Origin: Melioribacter sp051488665 | GTDB lineage: Bacteria > Bacteroidota > Ignavibacteria > Ignavibacteriales > Melioribacteraceae | DNA: 64,000 nucleotides | Assembly: GCF_051488665.1 (NCBI RefSeq) | Contig: NZ_JBPSEG010000012.1 | Location: forward strand, 1 to 64,000 | Direction of reading: 5' to 3' | In this document: positions 18,660-28,013 of the stretch, in pieces | How the letters are laid out: each line of letters starts with the position of its first letter | Numbering within the stretch: position 1 is the first letter of the stretch | Made by a program: the position numbers and the translations under genes | Notes under the pieces: generated by a model | The model's database searches: none | Told to the model about the DNA's origin: nothing | The model's input: only the letters and a program-made list of their open reading frames with translations

Positions 18660-19415
18660 TTATACAAAATAAGTACCGCCGTTAATTTCAACGCAGGCGC
18701 CTGTTATAAAAGAAGCAGAGTCGGATGCAAGATAAGCAACCAAGTCCGCCACTTCTTCGGCTTTCCCTTCTCTTCTTAACGGTGTGTTATTGGCAACCAT
18801 TTGTCTTACTTCCGGTTTTGTAAATTTATCATGGAAGGTTGTACTTATCATACCAGGGGAAACGGCGTTAACTCTAATTCCTTTAGGGCCGAATTCTTTG
18901 GCAAGGCTCCTGGTATAAGTTAGTACTCCTCCTTTAGCAGCAGCGTATGCGCCAGCTCCGGGACCTCCGCCGTCTCTTGCCGCCTGAGAAGCAAAATTAA
19001 CAATCGATGCGCCGCTTTTCATATAAGGCACAACGGCTTTAGTTACCATAAAGACTGTTTTCATATTTAACGTAACCACGAAATCCCAAAAAGCTTCATC
19101 CATTTCGTTGATTGTTTTCCTTCCTACCAAACCTCCTACGACATTTACCAATATATCTATTTGAGGTCCGTACTCTTTAACGCAGGTTTCTACAAGACGA
19201 TTGATATCTTCTGGTTTAGTCATGTCTCCCTGTACTTTTATAGCTTTGCCGCCAAATTCAGAAATTAATCTTAATGTTTCGTCGGCGTCTTCGGGATTAT
19301 CAAAATAATTCAGGCATACCGAAGCGCCTTGCCGAGCAAGTCTTATTGATACTTGTCGACCAATATCTCTTGCGCCACCGGTTACAATTGCTACTTTACC
19401 TTCTAGATTAACCAT
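18660..19415 (-). CDS. SDR-family reductase, probable DEH reductase
   Basis: 251 residues of the classical short-chain dehydrogenase family. Cofactor motif TGGARDIGR, the NVVGG strand, catalytic Ser (NFASQ), Tyr and Lys (GAYAAAKGG) and SPGMI are all present. Between a PL17 lyase and KDPG aldolase its natural task is to reduce DEH (4-deoxy-L-erythro-5-hexoseulose uronate) to KDG with NAD(P)H. The TGGxRDIG form of the cofactor loop recalls bacterial DEH reductases. A KduD-like role is possible. A strong GGAGGT ribosome site precedes the ATG. Confidence 0.85.
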   Translation of the reverse strand: MVNLEGKVAIVTGGARDIGRQVSIRLARQGASVCLNYFDNPEDADETLRLISEFGGKAIKVQGDMTKPEDINRLVETCVKEYGPQIDILVNVVGGLVGRKTINEMDEAFWDFVVTLNMKTVFMVTKAVVPYMKSGASIVNFASQAARDGGGPGAGAYAAAKGGVLTYTRSLAKEFGPKGIRVNAVSPGMISTTFHDKFTKPEVRQMVANNTPLRREGKAEEVADLVAYLASDSASFITGACVEINGGTYFV

Positions 19416-19433
19416 TTTTTTACCTCCGTAATG

Positions 19434-20075
19434 TTAGTTTATATTTTTTAGGTTTTCTAAAGCTTTTTGGGCATTTTCAGTTAATAACTGATAATTATTT
19501 TCTTTTATTGCCGTTTTATCCAACAAGGCAGTTCCTATTCCGACCGCACAAGCTCCAGCTTGTATCCAGTCCTTAATATTGGACAGTGTAACCCCTCCTG
19601 TTGGCATTAAATTAATTTCTGGGATAGGAGCTTTTACAGCTTTAATAAATTGCATTCCAAGAATATCGGCGGGAAAAACTTTTATAATCTCTGCGCCGCT
19701 TTCATAAGCTTTATAAATCTCTGTAGGAGTAAAACAACCGGGGAATGCAGGTAAATTATTTTTATGAACCAAGTCTATTATTTCCTCTTTGAATATAGGG
19801 CTTACAACAAATTTAGCTCCCGCATTTATAGCATCCTGAGCGGTTTCTTTTTTCAATACCGAGCCGACGCCAATAAGAACACTATCTCCGAATTTCTCAG
19901 CCGTTTTTTCTATTAAATTTATTGCTCCCGGCACTGTCATTGTAATTTCGATTATGTCTACGCCGCCTTTATAAATTGCGTCTACTACGTTTAATAATTT
20001 ATTCGCGTCTTCCATCCTGATTACTGCAACTATTTTATGGTCAAGTATTTTCCGAATTATTTGTTGTCTCTCCAT
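19434..20075 (-). CDS. eda: KDPG aldolase
   Basis: 213 residues of the KDPG/KHG aldolase family. It splits KDPG into pyruvate and glyceraldehyde-3-phosphate, the last step of the uronate branch. Landmarks are the IEITMTVPGA strand with the active-site Glu, GVGSVLKKETAQ, and the Schiff-base lysine in FPADILGMQFIKAVK with FVVSPIF before it. It lies 18 bases downstream of the heparinase-type lyase gene and 18 bases upstream of the SDR gene in the alginate array. Confidence 0.93.
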   Translation of the reverse strand: MERQQIIRKILDHKIVAVIRMEDANKLLNVVDAIYKGGVDIIEITMTVPGAINLIEKTAEKFGDSVLIGVGSVLKKETAQDAINAGAKFVVSPIFKEEIIDLVHKNNLPAFPGCFTPTEIYKAYESGAEIIKVFPADILGMQFIKAVKAPIPEINLMPTGGVTLSNIKDWIQAGACAVGIGTALLDKTAIKENNYQLLTENAQKALENLKNIN

Positions 20076-20092
20076 CCTTTTTTAATCTCCTA

Positions 20093-22372
20093 TTATTTAT
20101 CGTATGATTTGTTTACCAACTTCCAGCCATCAGCCGATTTTTGATATTCATATACAGATTTATTCGATTGCTTTGTATCTAATCCGTCGTATCTAACGTA
20201 ACTGCCTTTATATAACAATAATGCGCTTGGTTCTTCGTCCCTACTCAATATGCATACAAATTGCGCGTCAGTTTTTATTTCAGGCAGCTTTAGCTCGTCG
20301 CCTTTTTTTATATAAACATCAGCCTTTAGTCCGCCGGACGTAACAGTAAGCAACACATAATTAGGATTGTTGTATTTTCTTATCGACGGCGTTACTTTGT
20401 CATTGAGCGTAGGAAACAGGAGTGTATTAAACGAGTAATCATTAACCGAGTGTTTTTCAAACAATACAGCGTCAATTCCATACTTGGATATTTTATTAAT
20501 ATCCATATCTGTTTGATCAGCCTGCAAAATATAAAACCGGACATTTCCCTTATGTTTTACGACTCCGTTATTCATGCTTTCCCGCTCATATTCTCCTTGA
20601 AATATTTGTTGATAATTATGTATCTCTTTTGATGTAAAATTATCCGTAAGCAACCAGAAATACGGTTTGACAAACAATATTTCTCTGTTATAATTAACTC
20701 CGAGTGTGTCAAAACCATTGTGTTCAGCCATGATATAATCAAAATTACTACCGATATACAAATCATGTATTAGTGGCTCCGGTAGAATATTCCATTTACC
20801 AAAACCCGTTCTTGCATGATTATCAATCCAATCTCTGCCCTGTAAATAGCGATCAGCCAGCGCTACATTCTTTGTTAAAGAATTTTTCATATACTGAATC
20901 GATACGTCGCTGTATCTAACTCTGTAAGAAGGCAATAATTCTTCGCCGTAACCGTGAGCTACTATACCCAAAACGCCTCCGTGCGTGTGATCGGGCTTTA
21001 ACTTCGCCAATCCGGCGTCTACTAATAAATACAAGGAGCTACTGTCTGATCCGCTACGCATTACAAAATATTTGGTTTGTTCTAAGAAAGCCGAACTAAT
21101 ATTTTGTCTTTCAGGAATCAATTTATGGTAGTCCTCTATTTCTTTAGCGGAAAAGAACCAGTACAACTCCGAAGGGAATTTATAGCAGCTATAACTTTTA
21201 TAGTTCTTATCCAGGAAAAACGCCGCTCCGATAGTCATGATAATGGAAGTTTTAATATCCGGCAACTCTGCAGCTTCTAAATTCTCGAGAGAATCATTCT
21301 CGGCGCCATAAGTAGCCTGAGCGTCTTGCAATACGGGTAATTCTCCAGAAGGCAATGCTAATTTGACAATTGCATCGAACATTCTGTGAAATCTTCTGCG
21401 AAACAGCTCGGGAAGCTCAACATTATTTCTGCGAGATAGCTGAGATACTCTGAAATAATTGATCAGTTCCAGTTTAAAATAGTGGGAAGCTCTTTCGAAT
21501 TGAAAACCGTCTTCCATTACCTCGGTTTTAATATGCTCCATCAGGGTATTAAGAGCTATCTTGTTCCACAACTTTGCAATAGTAAACTCGGGAAACATTA
21601 ACGTCGTTTCATATAAAGCTTCCAAACCATGGGTTTGATGATTGCCATAATTATAGACTTTACTTACATCGACAATACGCGCGCCGTGAAGCAAAAACAG
21701 TTTTATTAAAAATATTTGATCCTTCCAGTCTAAATAATCCGCTCCTAGCATAAAATGATATGCCTGCAACAAATTCCTTAATCGGTGTCCCGCATAAAAC
21801 CTCTCGAACAAATCATTGCCTCCAATTTCAGTCTCTTTGTTTTCATAATCTCTTATAAAATCTTTAACCAACAACAATAAACTTTTCACATACCGATCAT
21901 CCTTGGCGTAGTACGAAGCGAGCGCCATTTCGCTTGCTCGTTCGAAACGCGAAACATAGCGCAGCGCATTCGGATTAAGTTTTCTTCCATGCTTGTCTAC
22001 CGAAGGTAATTTCCAATCGATATCTGTCCCGAACGTTCTTAAAAATTTCTTCGAATCTTCAATGTACATTACCACTGCGTCGGGATATTCATTGCCAAAA
22101 GAGGCTAATCTTTCTTTTAAAGAAACATTATTAAAAAAATAATTGACGTTGTTTCTTTTTCTGAAATATTCGGCAAGTTGAATTAATCCTTTTTCTTTAT
22201 CTCTCTTATAATAATCATATATTGATTTGAGTTGAGGAACCGTTAAATCCAGAAGATTCATTAATTCATCATCCGAGAGAAGACGATTGCGAGGCACATT
22301 ATCCTGAACGCTATTCTGGCCGTAGTATAGCGTAAAGCTTAACAATAAGAACAATAGAATGTTTTTCCTCAT
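20093..22372 (-). CDS. heparinase II/III-fold polysaccharide lyase
   Basis: 759 residues: signal peptide (about 1-18), an alpha-barrel domain (about 30-400) with NYGNHQTHGLEALYE (Asn244-His245), and a heparinase II/III-type beta-sandwich (about 430-750) with KPDHTHGGVLG. This two-domain plan is shared by several lyase families, including alginate, heparin and ulvan lyases, and I cannot assign the family number from sequence alone. Given its neighbours, alginate or oligoalginate is the most likely substrate. It is distinct from the PL17-type protein of the same array, so the pair may differ in preference for guluronate or mannuronate. Confidence 0.8.
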   Translation of the reverse strand: MRKNILLFLLLSFTLYYGQNSVQDNVPRNRLLSDDELMNLLDLTVPQLKSIYDYYKRDKEKGLIQLAEYFRKRNNVNYFFNNVSLKERLASFGNEYPDAVVMYIEDSKKFLRTFGTDIDWKLPSVDKHGRKLNPNALRYVSRFERASEMALASYYAKDDRYVKSLLLLVKDFIRDYENKETEIGGNDLFERFYAGHRLRNLLQAYHFMLGADYLDWKDQIFLIKLFLLHGARIVDVSKVYNYGNHQTHGLEALYETTLMFPEFTIAKLWNKIALNTLMEHIKTEVMEDGFQFERASHYFKLELINYFRVSQLSRRNNVELPELFRRRFHRMFDAIVKLALPSGELPVLQDAQATYGAENDSLENLEAAELPDIKTSIIMTIGAAFFLDKNYKSYSCYKFPSELYWFFSAKEIEDYHKLIPERQNISSAFLEQTKYFVMRSGSDSSSLYLLVDAGLAKLKPDHTHGGVLGIVAHGYGEELLPSYRVRYSDVSIQYMKNSLTKNVALADRYLQGRDWIDNHARTGFGKWNILPEPLIHDLYIGSNFDYIMAEHNGFDTLGVNYNREILFVKPYFWLLTDNFTSKEIHNYQQIFQGEYERESMNNGVVKHKGNVRFYILQADQTDMDINKISKYGIDAVLFEKHSVNDYSFNTLLFPTLNDKVTPSIRKYNNPNYVLLTVTSGGLKADVYIKKGDELKLPEIKTDAQFVCILSRDEEPSALLLYKGSYVRYDGLDTKQSNKSVYEYQKSADGWKLVNKSYDK

Positions 22373-22384
22373 TTTAATTAATTC

Positions 22385-24283
22385 CTATTTTGATAATAAC
22401 ATTGGAATGGTTTTTGAATTGTTGCCGGCTATAATCCTACATAAATAAACGCCCGAACAGAGATTAAATGAACTGGCGTCGAATTTTATTTTATAATAAC
22501 CTGCTTTTTGAAATTGGTCGACAAGAGAGCAAATTTTTTCTCCGAGCATATTATAAACAGCGACATTAACATAATTATCTTCGGATAGATTGTAACTTAT
22601 AATTGTTGAAGGATTGAAAGGATTCGGGTAATTATAATTCAGCTTAAATTCGGACGGAAGCGTTTTCTTTTCAGATTGAACCGATGTATAATTTCTTCTT
22701 TCGTTAAGTTGCGCTATGTATAGCGAGGATGGATTTAACCCTTCTCTATTAGTGCCTTCTATGTATCCTTCAGGGTGGACGAATAAAGCGCCGTGCACTT
22801 TTAAGCCGCTTACCTTTCCGGCAAAGCATCCGATTGCATAATTTTGCGCTGTGGGAGGTTTTTGTATTATTATATTTTTTGAATTTTCTACTTTGCAATT
22901 CCAAGCTACCGAATTCACCGCGCCCCATCCGTGACCGGTGCCTTTGTCGCCTCTATTATAGAGCGCCAAAACATAGCTGTAGTTTGGGGATTTGAACAAT
23001 ATATTATCGTATAAAAGTCCCTGACTCCACCATCTATGTCCTTCACTCGACGAATAAGTATATTCACTTACATTGTTATAAAAGACGCATCCCGAAACAG
23101 TACTGGTGCCATTAGATACAAAATCGTGTCTACCATATCTGGCATAGCAATTCTTAACAAGAATTAACTGCGACGCATGGTATAAGTTGAAATTATATCT
23201 TCTTTCGCCGGTAATTCTGCTTATCGGATCGATTGCTTTGCAGCTATCTATCGTTATGCGGGATGCAGTGCTGGTTCGAAAGCCGGACTGCCCGAAATGA
23301 ATAGCCGTACATTTTATCACCCAGGCATCCTCAATCTGCATCAATTCAATTGCTTGCCATGCATGATTTTCGTTTCCGTTGGAGTTCGTAGGCAGATCAT
23401 TTGCTTCAATGTCGACTCTTAAATTTTCAATACCAATATTAGTCTTAATGCCTTCCCGGCTATACTTGTAAACATAGGATTCCGATAAATTCTTATTAAG
23501 AGTATAAAAAACCGGAGCGTCAATAAAGATTGTATCACCGTTTATTTTTTCAATGTAACGATTATAAACTATATCAATTCCATCATATATTGTCCAGCCC
23601 GGGTCCGATGCCGTTCCTCCCCTGTCGACAGCATCTAGCCAAGCGTCTGTAGCAGGATGATATATTATAATATTATCGCCCTGTTTGAATAAAGATGGAT
23701 TTTCCACCCTAAACTTAAATGCCCCGACGAAGACATAATCATCAATAATTTTTGTGGTTGAATTTTCTACTCTATCCGCCCACCTTGTATTATTTCCACC
23801 GCCAGCAATAATAACGCTTCTTTGATGCGGGTTATTTCCGACTGCGTATATAATTGTATTAGATGTTGTATCCTCGCCGTCTCCTTCTCCCCTAAGCACT
23901 ATACCGCTTTCGTTTAGATAAATAGTTCCGCTTATTCTATACACGCCGGCTCTTAATAATAGAGCTCCTCTGAATCCGCTAGCATTCAATGGCAGCCGGG
24001 CTAATTCATTAATAGCATTCTGTATATGCTCAGTATTGTCTCCCTCCAAAGGTTCGATAATTTTAACAGTTTCTACATAAGGGAGCTCTTCTTCGCCGTT
24101 TTTATATCCAGCATAACTAAAATCGGGTATTCTGTTTCCAGCGCTATCGCTTATGTAAACAAGTTTATCGCCGTTATAGTAAACTATCGAAGATTGCCAT
24201 TCCTGAGCATAAAAAATATTTGTGATGAAAAAAAGGATTGACAGACTCAAGAGCAATTTAAAACCGATAAATATTCTATCCAT
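22385..24283 (-). CDS. secreted right-handed beta-helix protein with sorting domain
   Basis: 632 residues: a membrane-type signal peptide (about 1-26), a pectate-lyase-like beta-helix (about 60-520) opening with EGDNTEHIQNAINELA, and a C-terminal sorting domain starting NYNYPNPFNPSTIIS. The helix repeats are typical (IKCTAIHFGQSGFRT, ITIDSCKAIDP). It is not a standard PL6 sequence: I do not see the paired Lys/Arg catalytic strands. It may be a lyase of another family, an epimerase or a binding protein for alginate. It lies 13 bases after the second PL6 lyase gene and 12 before the heparinase-type gene. Confidence 0.75.
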   Translation of the reverse strand: MDRIFIGFKLLLSLSILFFITNIFYAQEWQSSIVYYNGDKLVYISDSAGNRIPDFSYAGYKNGEEELPYVETVKIIEPLEGDNTEHIQNAINELARLPLNASGFRGALLLRAGVYRISGTIYLNESGIVLRGEGDGEDTTSNTIIYAVGNNPHQRSVIIAGGGNNTRWADRVENSTTKIIDDYVFVGAFKFRVENPSLFKQGDNIIIYHPATDAWLDAVDRGGTASDPGWTIYDGIDIVYNRYIEKINGDTIFIDAPVFYTLNKNLSESYVYKYSREGIKTNIGIENLRVDIEANDLPTNSNGNENHAWQAIELMQIEDAWVIKCTAIHFGQSGFRTSTASRITIDSCKAIDPISRITGERRYNFNLYHASQLILVKNCYARYGRHDFVSNGTSTVSGCVFYNNVSEYTYSSSEGHRWWSQGLLYDNILFKSPNYSYVLALYNRGDKGTGHGWGAVNSVAWNCKVENSKNIIIQKPPTAQNYAIGCFAGKVSGLKVHGALFVHPEGYIEGTNREGLNPSSLYIAQLNERRNYTSVQSEKKTLPSEFKLNYNYPNPFNPSTIISYNLSEDNYVNVAVYNMLGEKICSLVDQFQKAGYYKIKFDASSFNLCSGVYLCRIIAGNNSKTIPMLLSK

Positions 24284-24296
24284 TATTTTTTAGGTA

Positions 24297-26489
24297 TTAT
24301 TTTATTATTAACATACATTTTGTTTCTGAGTACTTATCTGTTTCGATGCGATAGAATAATCTTCCCGAACTGAAATTTTTCCCTTCAAGATTGTACTTTA
24401 ACTGATATTTACCCGCTCTTTTATATTCATTAACCAGCACGTCTATTAGTTGTCCCAACTCATTGTAAACTAAAATTTTGACAAAAGTTGGTTCCGGTAT
24501 AGAGTATTCAATAACCGTGGAAGGATTAAATGGATTCGGGTAATTTTGTTGAAGATTGTATTCTGTCGGAACCGCCTTTTCATAAACATCTGTTAATTTG
24601 TTGAAATTTGCTATAACAAGCTTGTCTGCATCCATAAGTACCGTGTCCGGATTGGAGTTGCCAGTTAAGGCGTTACTCCAGGATTCGAACGCCCATCCTT
24701 CAGCCGGAACAGCCGTAATAATTACTTTAGTGCCTTCAATGTAACTTCCGCCCTCCGGTGACAGGATTACATCGCCTTCGCCGTTTTTCCATATCGCTAG
24801 TTTATATACTTTCGGGTCTTTAAAATTTGCCGTAATATTCTTATCGGAATTCATCAGTATTGTGATCGGATTTTCGGTGGTTACGGTGTCCCCCGTCCAA
24901 TTAATAAAAGAAGAATTAGTTGCCGGAATTGCGGTTAAAGTAACGTTTGTTCCTTTTTTATAAACTCCGCCTGCGGGTTCTAATATTACTTCGCCTGTCC
25001 CGGTTTGAGTTACCGTTAAGACTACTACATCGTTGTTATTCGATAGCCAAGTAGGCCCTGACGATTCGGGAGTAACGGGAGTCCGTATAATTTCTGCAAC
25101 TGAATATTCGTCGGCGCCGACATCTTTCAAAGAATCTCTAACTTGTCCATCTATATCGTCTATTACAAAATAGTAATCGCCTTCAGCAGAATTAATCAAT
25201 GGACTGTTAAATTGAGGACGCCAAAGATTATCCGCTCCCATGACCATTAACGGATCGGCCTCAACAAAACCTTCGGCAACAGTCGTATAATTGCCGCCCC
25301 ACACGTAGTTGTTTTGATATATAAAATTAATAGGCTCAGTTACATAAGTAAGTAAATTCGTAGTATTATAAATTACATTATTTGCAAAGACAGAATTTTT
25401 AGGCGGCAATATCTGATCGGGATCACTAGACTTTTTGAGTCCGATTACGAATCCATTTTTGCAATTAACAATAGTATTAAACGCTACCGTAGCGCTGTCT
25501 ACCTGGAAGTATCCGTTCAAAGGTGAATTTTCAATGCCATTCATCATTACAATCGCGCCGTGCCAATCGCTTACTTCGCCTGCCAAATCCTGGAAATAAT
25601 TATTATAAACTTTGTGCCCTGCTCCAATAATTCTTACCCCTCCGGTTCCTGGTTTATTATTGCCGAAAAAATAATTTCCGTACACCTCGCAATTGTCGCC
25701 GTGTCTAAGAGTAAGCTGTCCGTCGCATTCGTAAAAAGTGTTATATCTGTAGATATTGTAATCACTTTTGTTCGATATAATCTCGGTTTCACCATTACAT
25801 CTTTCAAAATAATTATACTCAACGGTTGTGGAAGAATTATAAATCGAATTTTCGCTATCGCCCACACGTATTGTTTCGCCTCCGTTATAGCCAAGTTCAG
25901 GCCTGTAACCAAAATAATTGTGATCTATAAGATGGTAATTAGGAGACGTATTTTTACTAACCCAAACCACCAAAGTTGTACCTGAGTGCTCTTTCCCCTT
26001 AAAATAACAGTGGTCTACTCTGTTATTTTGACCGTAAATGGAGACCCATTTATAATCGGTATTTTTATTAGCCGGATTATAATCTTCAATTGCAGTATTC
26101 GTTAATCTGCAATGATATGCATTAACGCTGCCATTACGAAACTCAACAACCGCTCCGCTTGAACTATAACCTTTATAAAACCACAAGCCGTCTACAGTCA
26201 AATATTTCCCTGCAATTCTCAAGGTAGAATTACCGTTAAGAATAACTCCGCCTGGCGTCTCGGCTTTTAACACAATATTGGCTTCCTCTGTACCGTTCCC
26301 TGTAAACACTATCGTTTGGTTAGTCCAGATTCCATTTTTCATAATAATAGTGTCGCCAGGAGCTGCAATTTTAGTGAAGTTTGCAATCTCGGAAGCATTC
26401 TTCGCTTCGTATGTAGTGGCAAATATATTATTAAGGAAAAAATGCACTGCAACAATGATAGTTATTAATATTTTGTAAGATTTATTCAT
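24297..26489 (-). CDS. modular PL6-type alginate lyase with two InlB-like repeats and sorting domain
   Basis: 730 residues: signal peptide (about 1-24), PL6 beta-helix (about 26-470), two repeats of the divergent InlB-B type (about 492-560 and 562-630, each with a glycine-rich GTGEV/GEGDV strand and ending ITANF/VIANF), then a sorting domain from NLQQNYPNPFNPST. Catalytic Lys241 (ISNKSD) and Arg262 (TLRHGD) are at the same positions as in the other PL6 enzyme, here with the family's usual His263. The repeats probably act as spacers or binding modules on the cell surface. Confidence 0.9.
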   Translation of the reverse strand: MNKSYKILITIIVAVHFFLNNIFATTYEAKNASEIANFTKIAAPGDTIIMKNGIWTNQTIVFTGNGTEEANIVLKAETPGGVILNGNSTLRIAGKYLTVDGLWFYKGYSSSGAVVEFRNGSVNAYHCRLTNTAIEDYNPANKNTDYKWVSIYGQNNRVDHCYFKGKEHSGTTLVVWVSKNTSPNYHLIDHNYFGYRPELGYNGGETIRVGDSENSIYNSSTTVEYNYFERCNGETEIISNKSDYNIYRYNTFYECDGQLTLRHGDNCEVYGNYFFGNNKPGTGGVRIIGAGHKVYNNYFQDLAGEVSDWHGAIVMMNGIENSPLNGYFQVDSATVAFNTIVNCKNGFVIGLKKSSDPDQILPPKNSVFANNVIYNTTNLLTYVTEPINFIYQNNYVWGGNYTTVAEGFVEADPLMVMGADNLWRPQFNSPLINSAEGDYYFVIDDIDGQVRDSLKDVGADEYSVAEIIRTPVTPESSGPTWLSNNNDVVVLTVTQTGTGEVILEPAGGVYKKGTNVTLTAIPATNSSFINWTGDTVTTENPITILMNSDKNITANFKDPKVYKLAIWKNGEGDVILSPEGGSYIEGTKVIITAVPAEGWAFESWSNALTGNSNPDTVLMDADKLVIANFNKLTDVYEKAVPTEYNLQQNYPNPFNPSTVIEYSIPEPTFVKILVYNELGQLIDVLVNEYKRAGKYQLKYNLEGKNFSSGRLFYRIETDKYSETKCMLIIK

Positions 26490-26510
26490 TAGTTCACCCT
26501 AAAATTTTAG

Positions 26511-26539
26511 GAGTCGGAGAATTAGTTATTCCCCGACTC
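26511..26539. terminator. hairpin inside the alginate array, possible attenuator
   Basis: GAGTCGG / CCGACTC pair over a 15-base loop in the 84-base gap between the 469-residue beta-helix gene and the PL6 gene. Elsewhere in this stretch most gaps are under 31 bases. On the minus strand it is followed by CTAAAATTTTA, not a clear T-run, so partial termination or a processing/stability site is more likely than a full stop. Confidence 0.5.
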
Positions 26540-26573
26540 GCTATTCGTAATGTGGAGGCAACACGAAAAGGCT

Positions 26574-27983
26574 TTATTTCATCAACATCATTTTTCTAAT
26601 AAGATTTATGTTTTCACCAGAAAGTTTATAGAGATACAATCCAGATGGTAAATTCTTTGCGTTAAAGATTGTAGTATGCGTACCAGCAGCCAAGTTTCTA
26701 TTTATCAAAGTAGCTACTTCCTGTCCAAGTACGTTATATACTTTGAGTGTATAAGCTCCAGCTTTGGGAACTGTAAATTCTATTACGGTTGAAGGGTTAA
26801 AGGGGTTTGGGAAATTTTGTTTTAGTTCAAAACTAGTAGGAGTTACGCCATTTTCTTCAACACTGACAACATCTCCAGCCCACCTTAAGTCGCCCAATGC
26901 TTTTCCGTCGGAAGCAAGTGTACGAACCGGCGAATTAGGATCTAATGTGAAATCGGCATTATCCGGATCTTTATACATTGGATCGTAATTATAAATAGTC
27001 GATTCGTCGATTGTAGCTGTGCGTTGCGCTCCCGACCATGACGCTGGAGTTTCAGCTAAAAATCCGTTAGTGTAGTTTGGTATTGAAACGTTAAATGTAT
27101 CTATATGCGATACTATCGTACCTTCTCTCTGGACAGTAATAATATAGCCAAGTTGATCGTTACCTTGAATCAAATTCGTTATCAATAAATTTCTTATAAT
27201 CGAATTTGAAAGGTCGCGATGCCAAATAACTCTTCTTTGACTCTTATTAAATGTACAATGATCGATTAATACCTGTGTGTCGACATTTGTTGAGTCGCCG
27301 TCGTCTTCAATTTTTATAGCGCTTCCTCTGATATTATGAAAGGTGCAATTTCTTACTGTAAATGTTTCCGCAAATTTTCCTTCAAGCGGCACAGGATCTT
27401 TGTGCGTATTGATTGCTCTAAGCGCTTCGTCGCCTGTATTCATAAACGTAGTATTTTCAATTAATACATCGCCTGCGCGCGCGCCCTTAGCAAAGTCTAA
27501 GATTGTACCGTCTGTGCTCGTTTCCGGGTCACCGTACTTGTATATATTTCTTACAATACAGTCTTTAATTGTAACTTTTGGTTTTTCATTAACGCCGCCT
27601 GCCATAGCCTGAACCTGGAAGACATACTGAATTGAGTCGTATGTGCCTGCATTCGAATCATAACCGTCAAATATGATTCCTTCTATCTCGAAATCATTTT
27701 TAATTTTGAAAAACGGCAATGCTTGACAGCCTTTTATTACCACAACGGGAGGGTTTTGCAACCCTTCTTTAGCTCTAATTTTAACGGGTGTTTCGATAGT
27801 TGTCGGATTAGTGATATAAAGCCCCCCATCGTCGACCAATATAATTTCATTAGCGGCGCCTGTATTGACAAAAGCAAGCGCGTTATTCAATCCGTCGCTT
27901 ACTTTTACTTCTATTGCCTGTCCTAATACTATATTGGCGAAGGAAATAAGTGTAACAACCAAATAATAAAAATGCTTCTTCAT
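26574..27983 (-). CDS. secreted beta-helix protein (DUF4957/DUF5123-like) with sorting domain
   Basis: 469 residues: signal peptide (about 1-21), a beta-helix of about 340 residues with successive strands (VTIKDCIVRNI, VLIENTTFMNTGDEAL, FTVRNCTFHNIRGSAI), and a sorting domain from NFPNPFNPSTVIEF. The layout resembles DUF4957/DUF5123 proteins, which occur in alginate and other polysaccharide loci of Bacteroidota, sometimes as binding proteins and often with no assigned activity. I cannot point to catalytic residues. It is the first polysaccharide-facing gene after the outer-membrane set and sits just before the hairpin gap. Confidence 0.75.
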   Translation of the reverse strand: MKKHFYYLVVTLISFANIVLGQAIEVKVSDGLNNALAFVNTGAANEIILVDDGGLYITNPTTIETPVKIRAKEGLQNPPVVVIKGCQALPFFKIKNDFEIEGIIFDGYDSNAGTYDSIQYVFQVQAMAGGVNEKPKVTIKDCIVRNIYKYGDPETSTDGTILDFAKGARAGDVLIENTTFMNTGDEALRAINTHKDPVPLEGKFAETFTVRNCTFHNIRGSAIKIEDDGDSTNVDTQVLIDHCTFNKSQRRVIWHRDLSNSIIRNLLITNLIQGNDQLGYIITVQREGTIVSHIDTFNVSIPNYTNGFLAETPASWSGAQRTATIDESTIYNYDPMYKDPDNADFTLDPNSPVRTLASDGKALGDLRWAGDVVSVEENGVTPTSFELKQNFPNPFNPSTVIEFTVPKAGAYTLKVYNVLGQEVATLINRNLAAGTHTTIFNAKNLPSGLYLYKLSGENINLIRKMMLMK

Positions 27984-28013
27984 AGCTTACTCCTTTTTAT
28001 TGATTAATAAATA

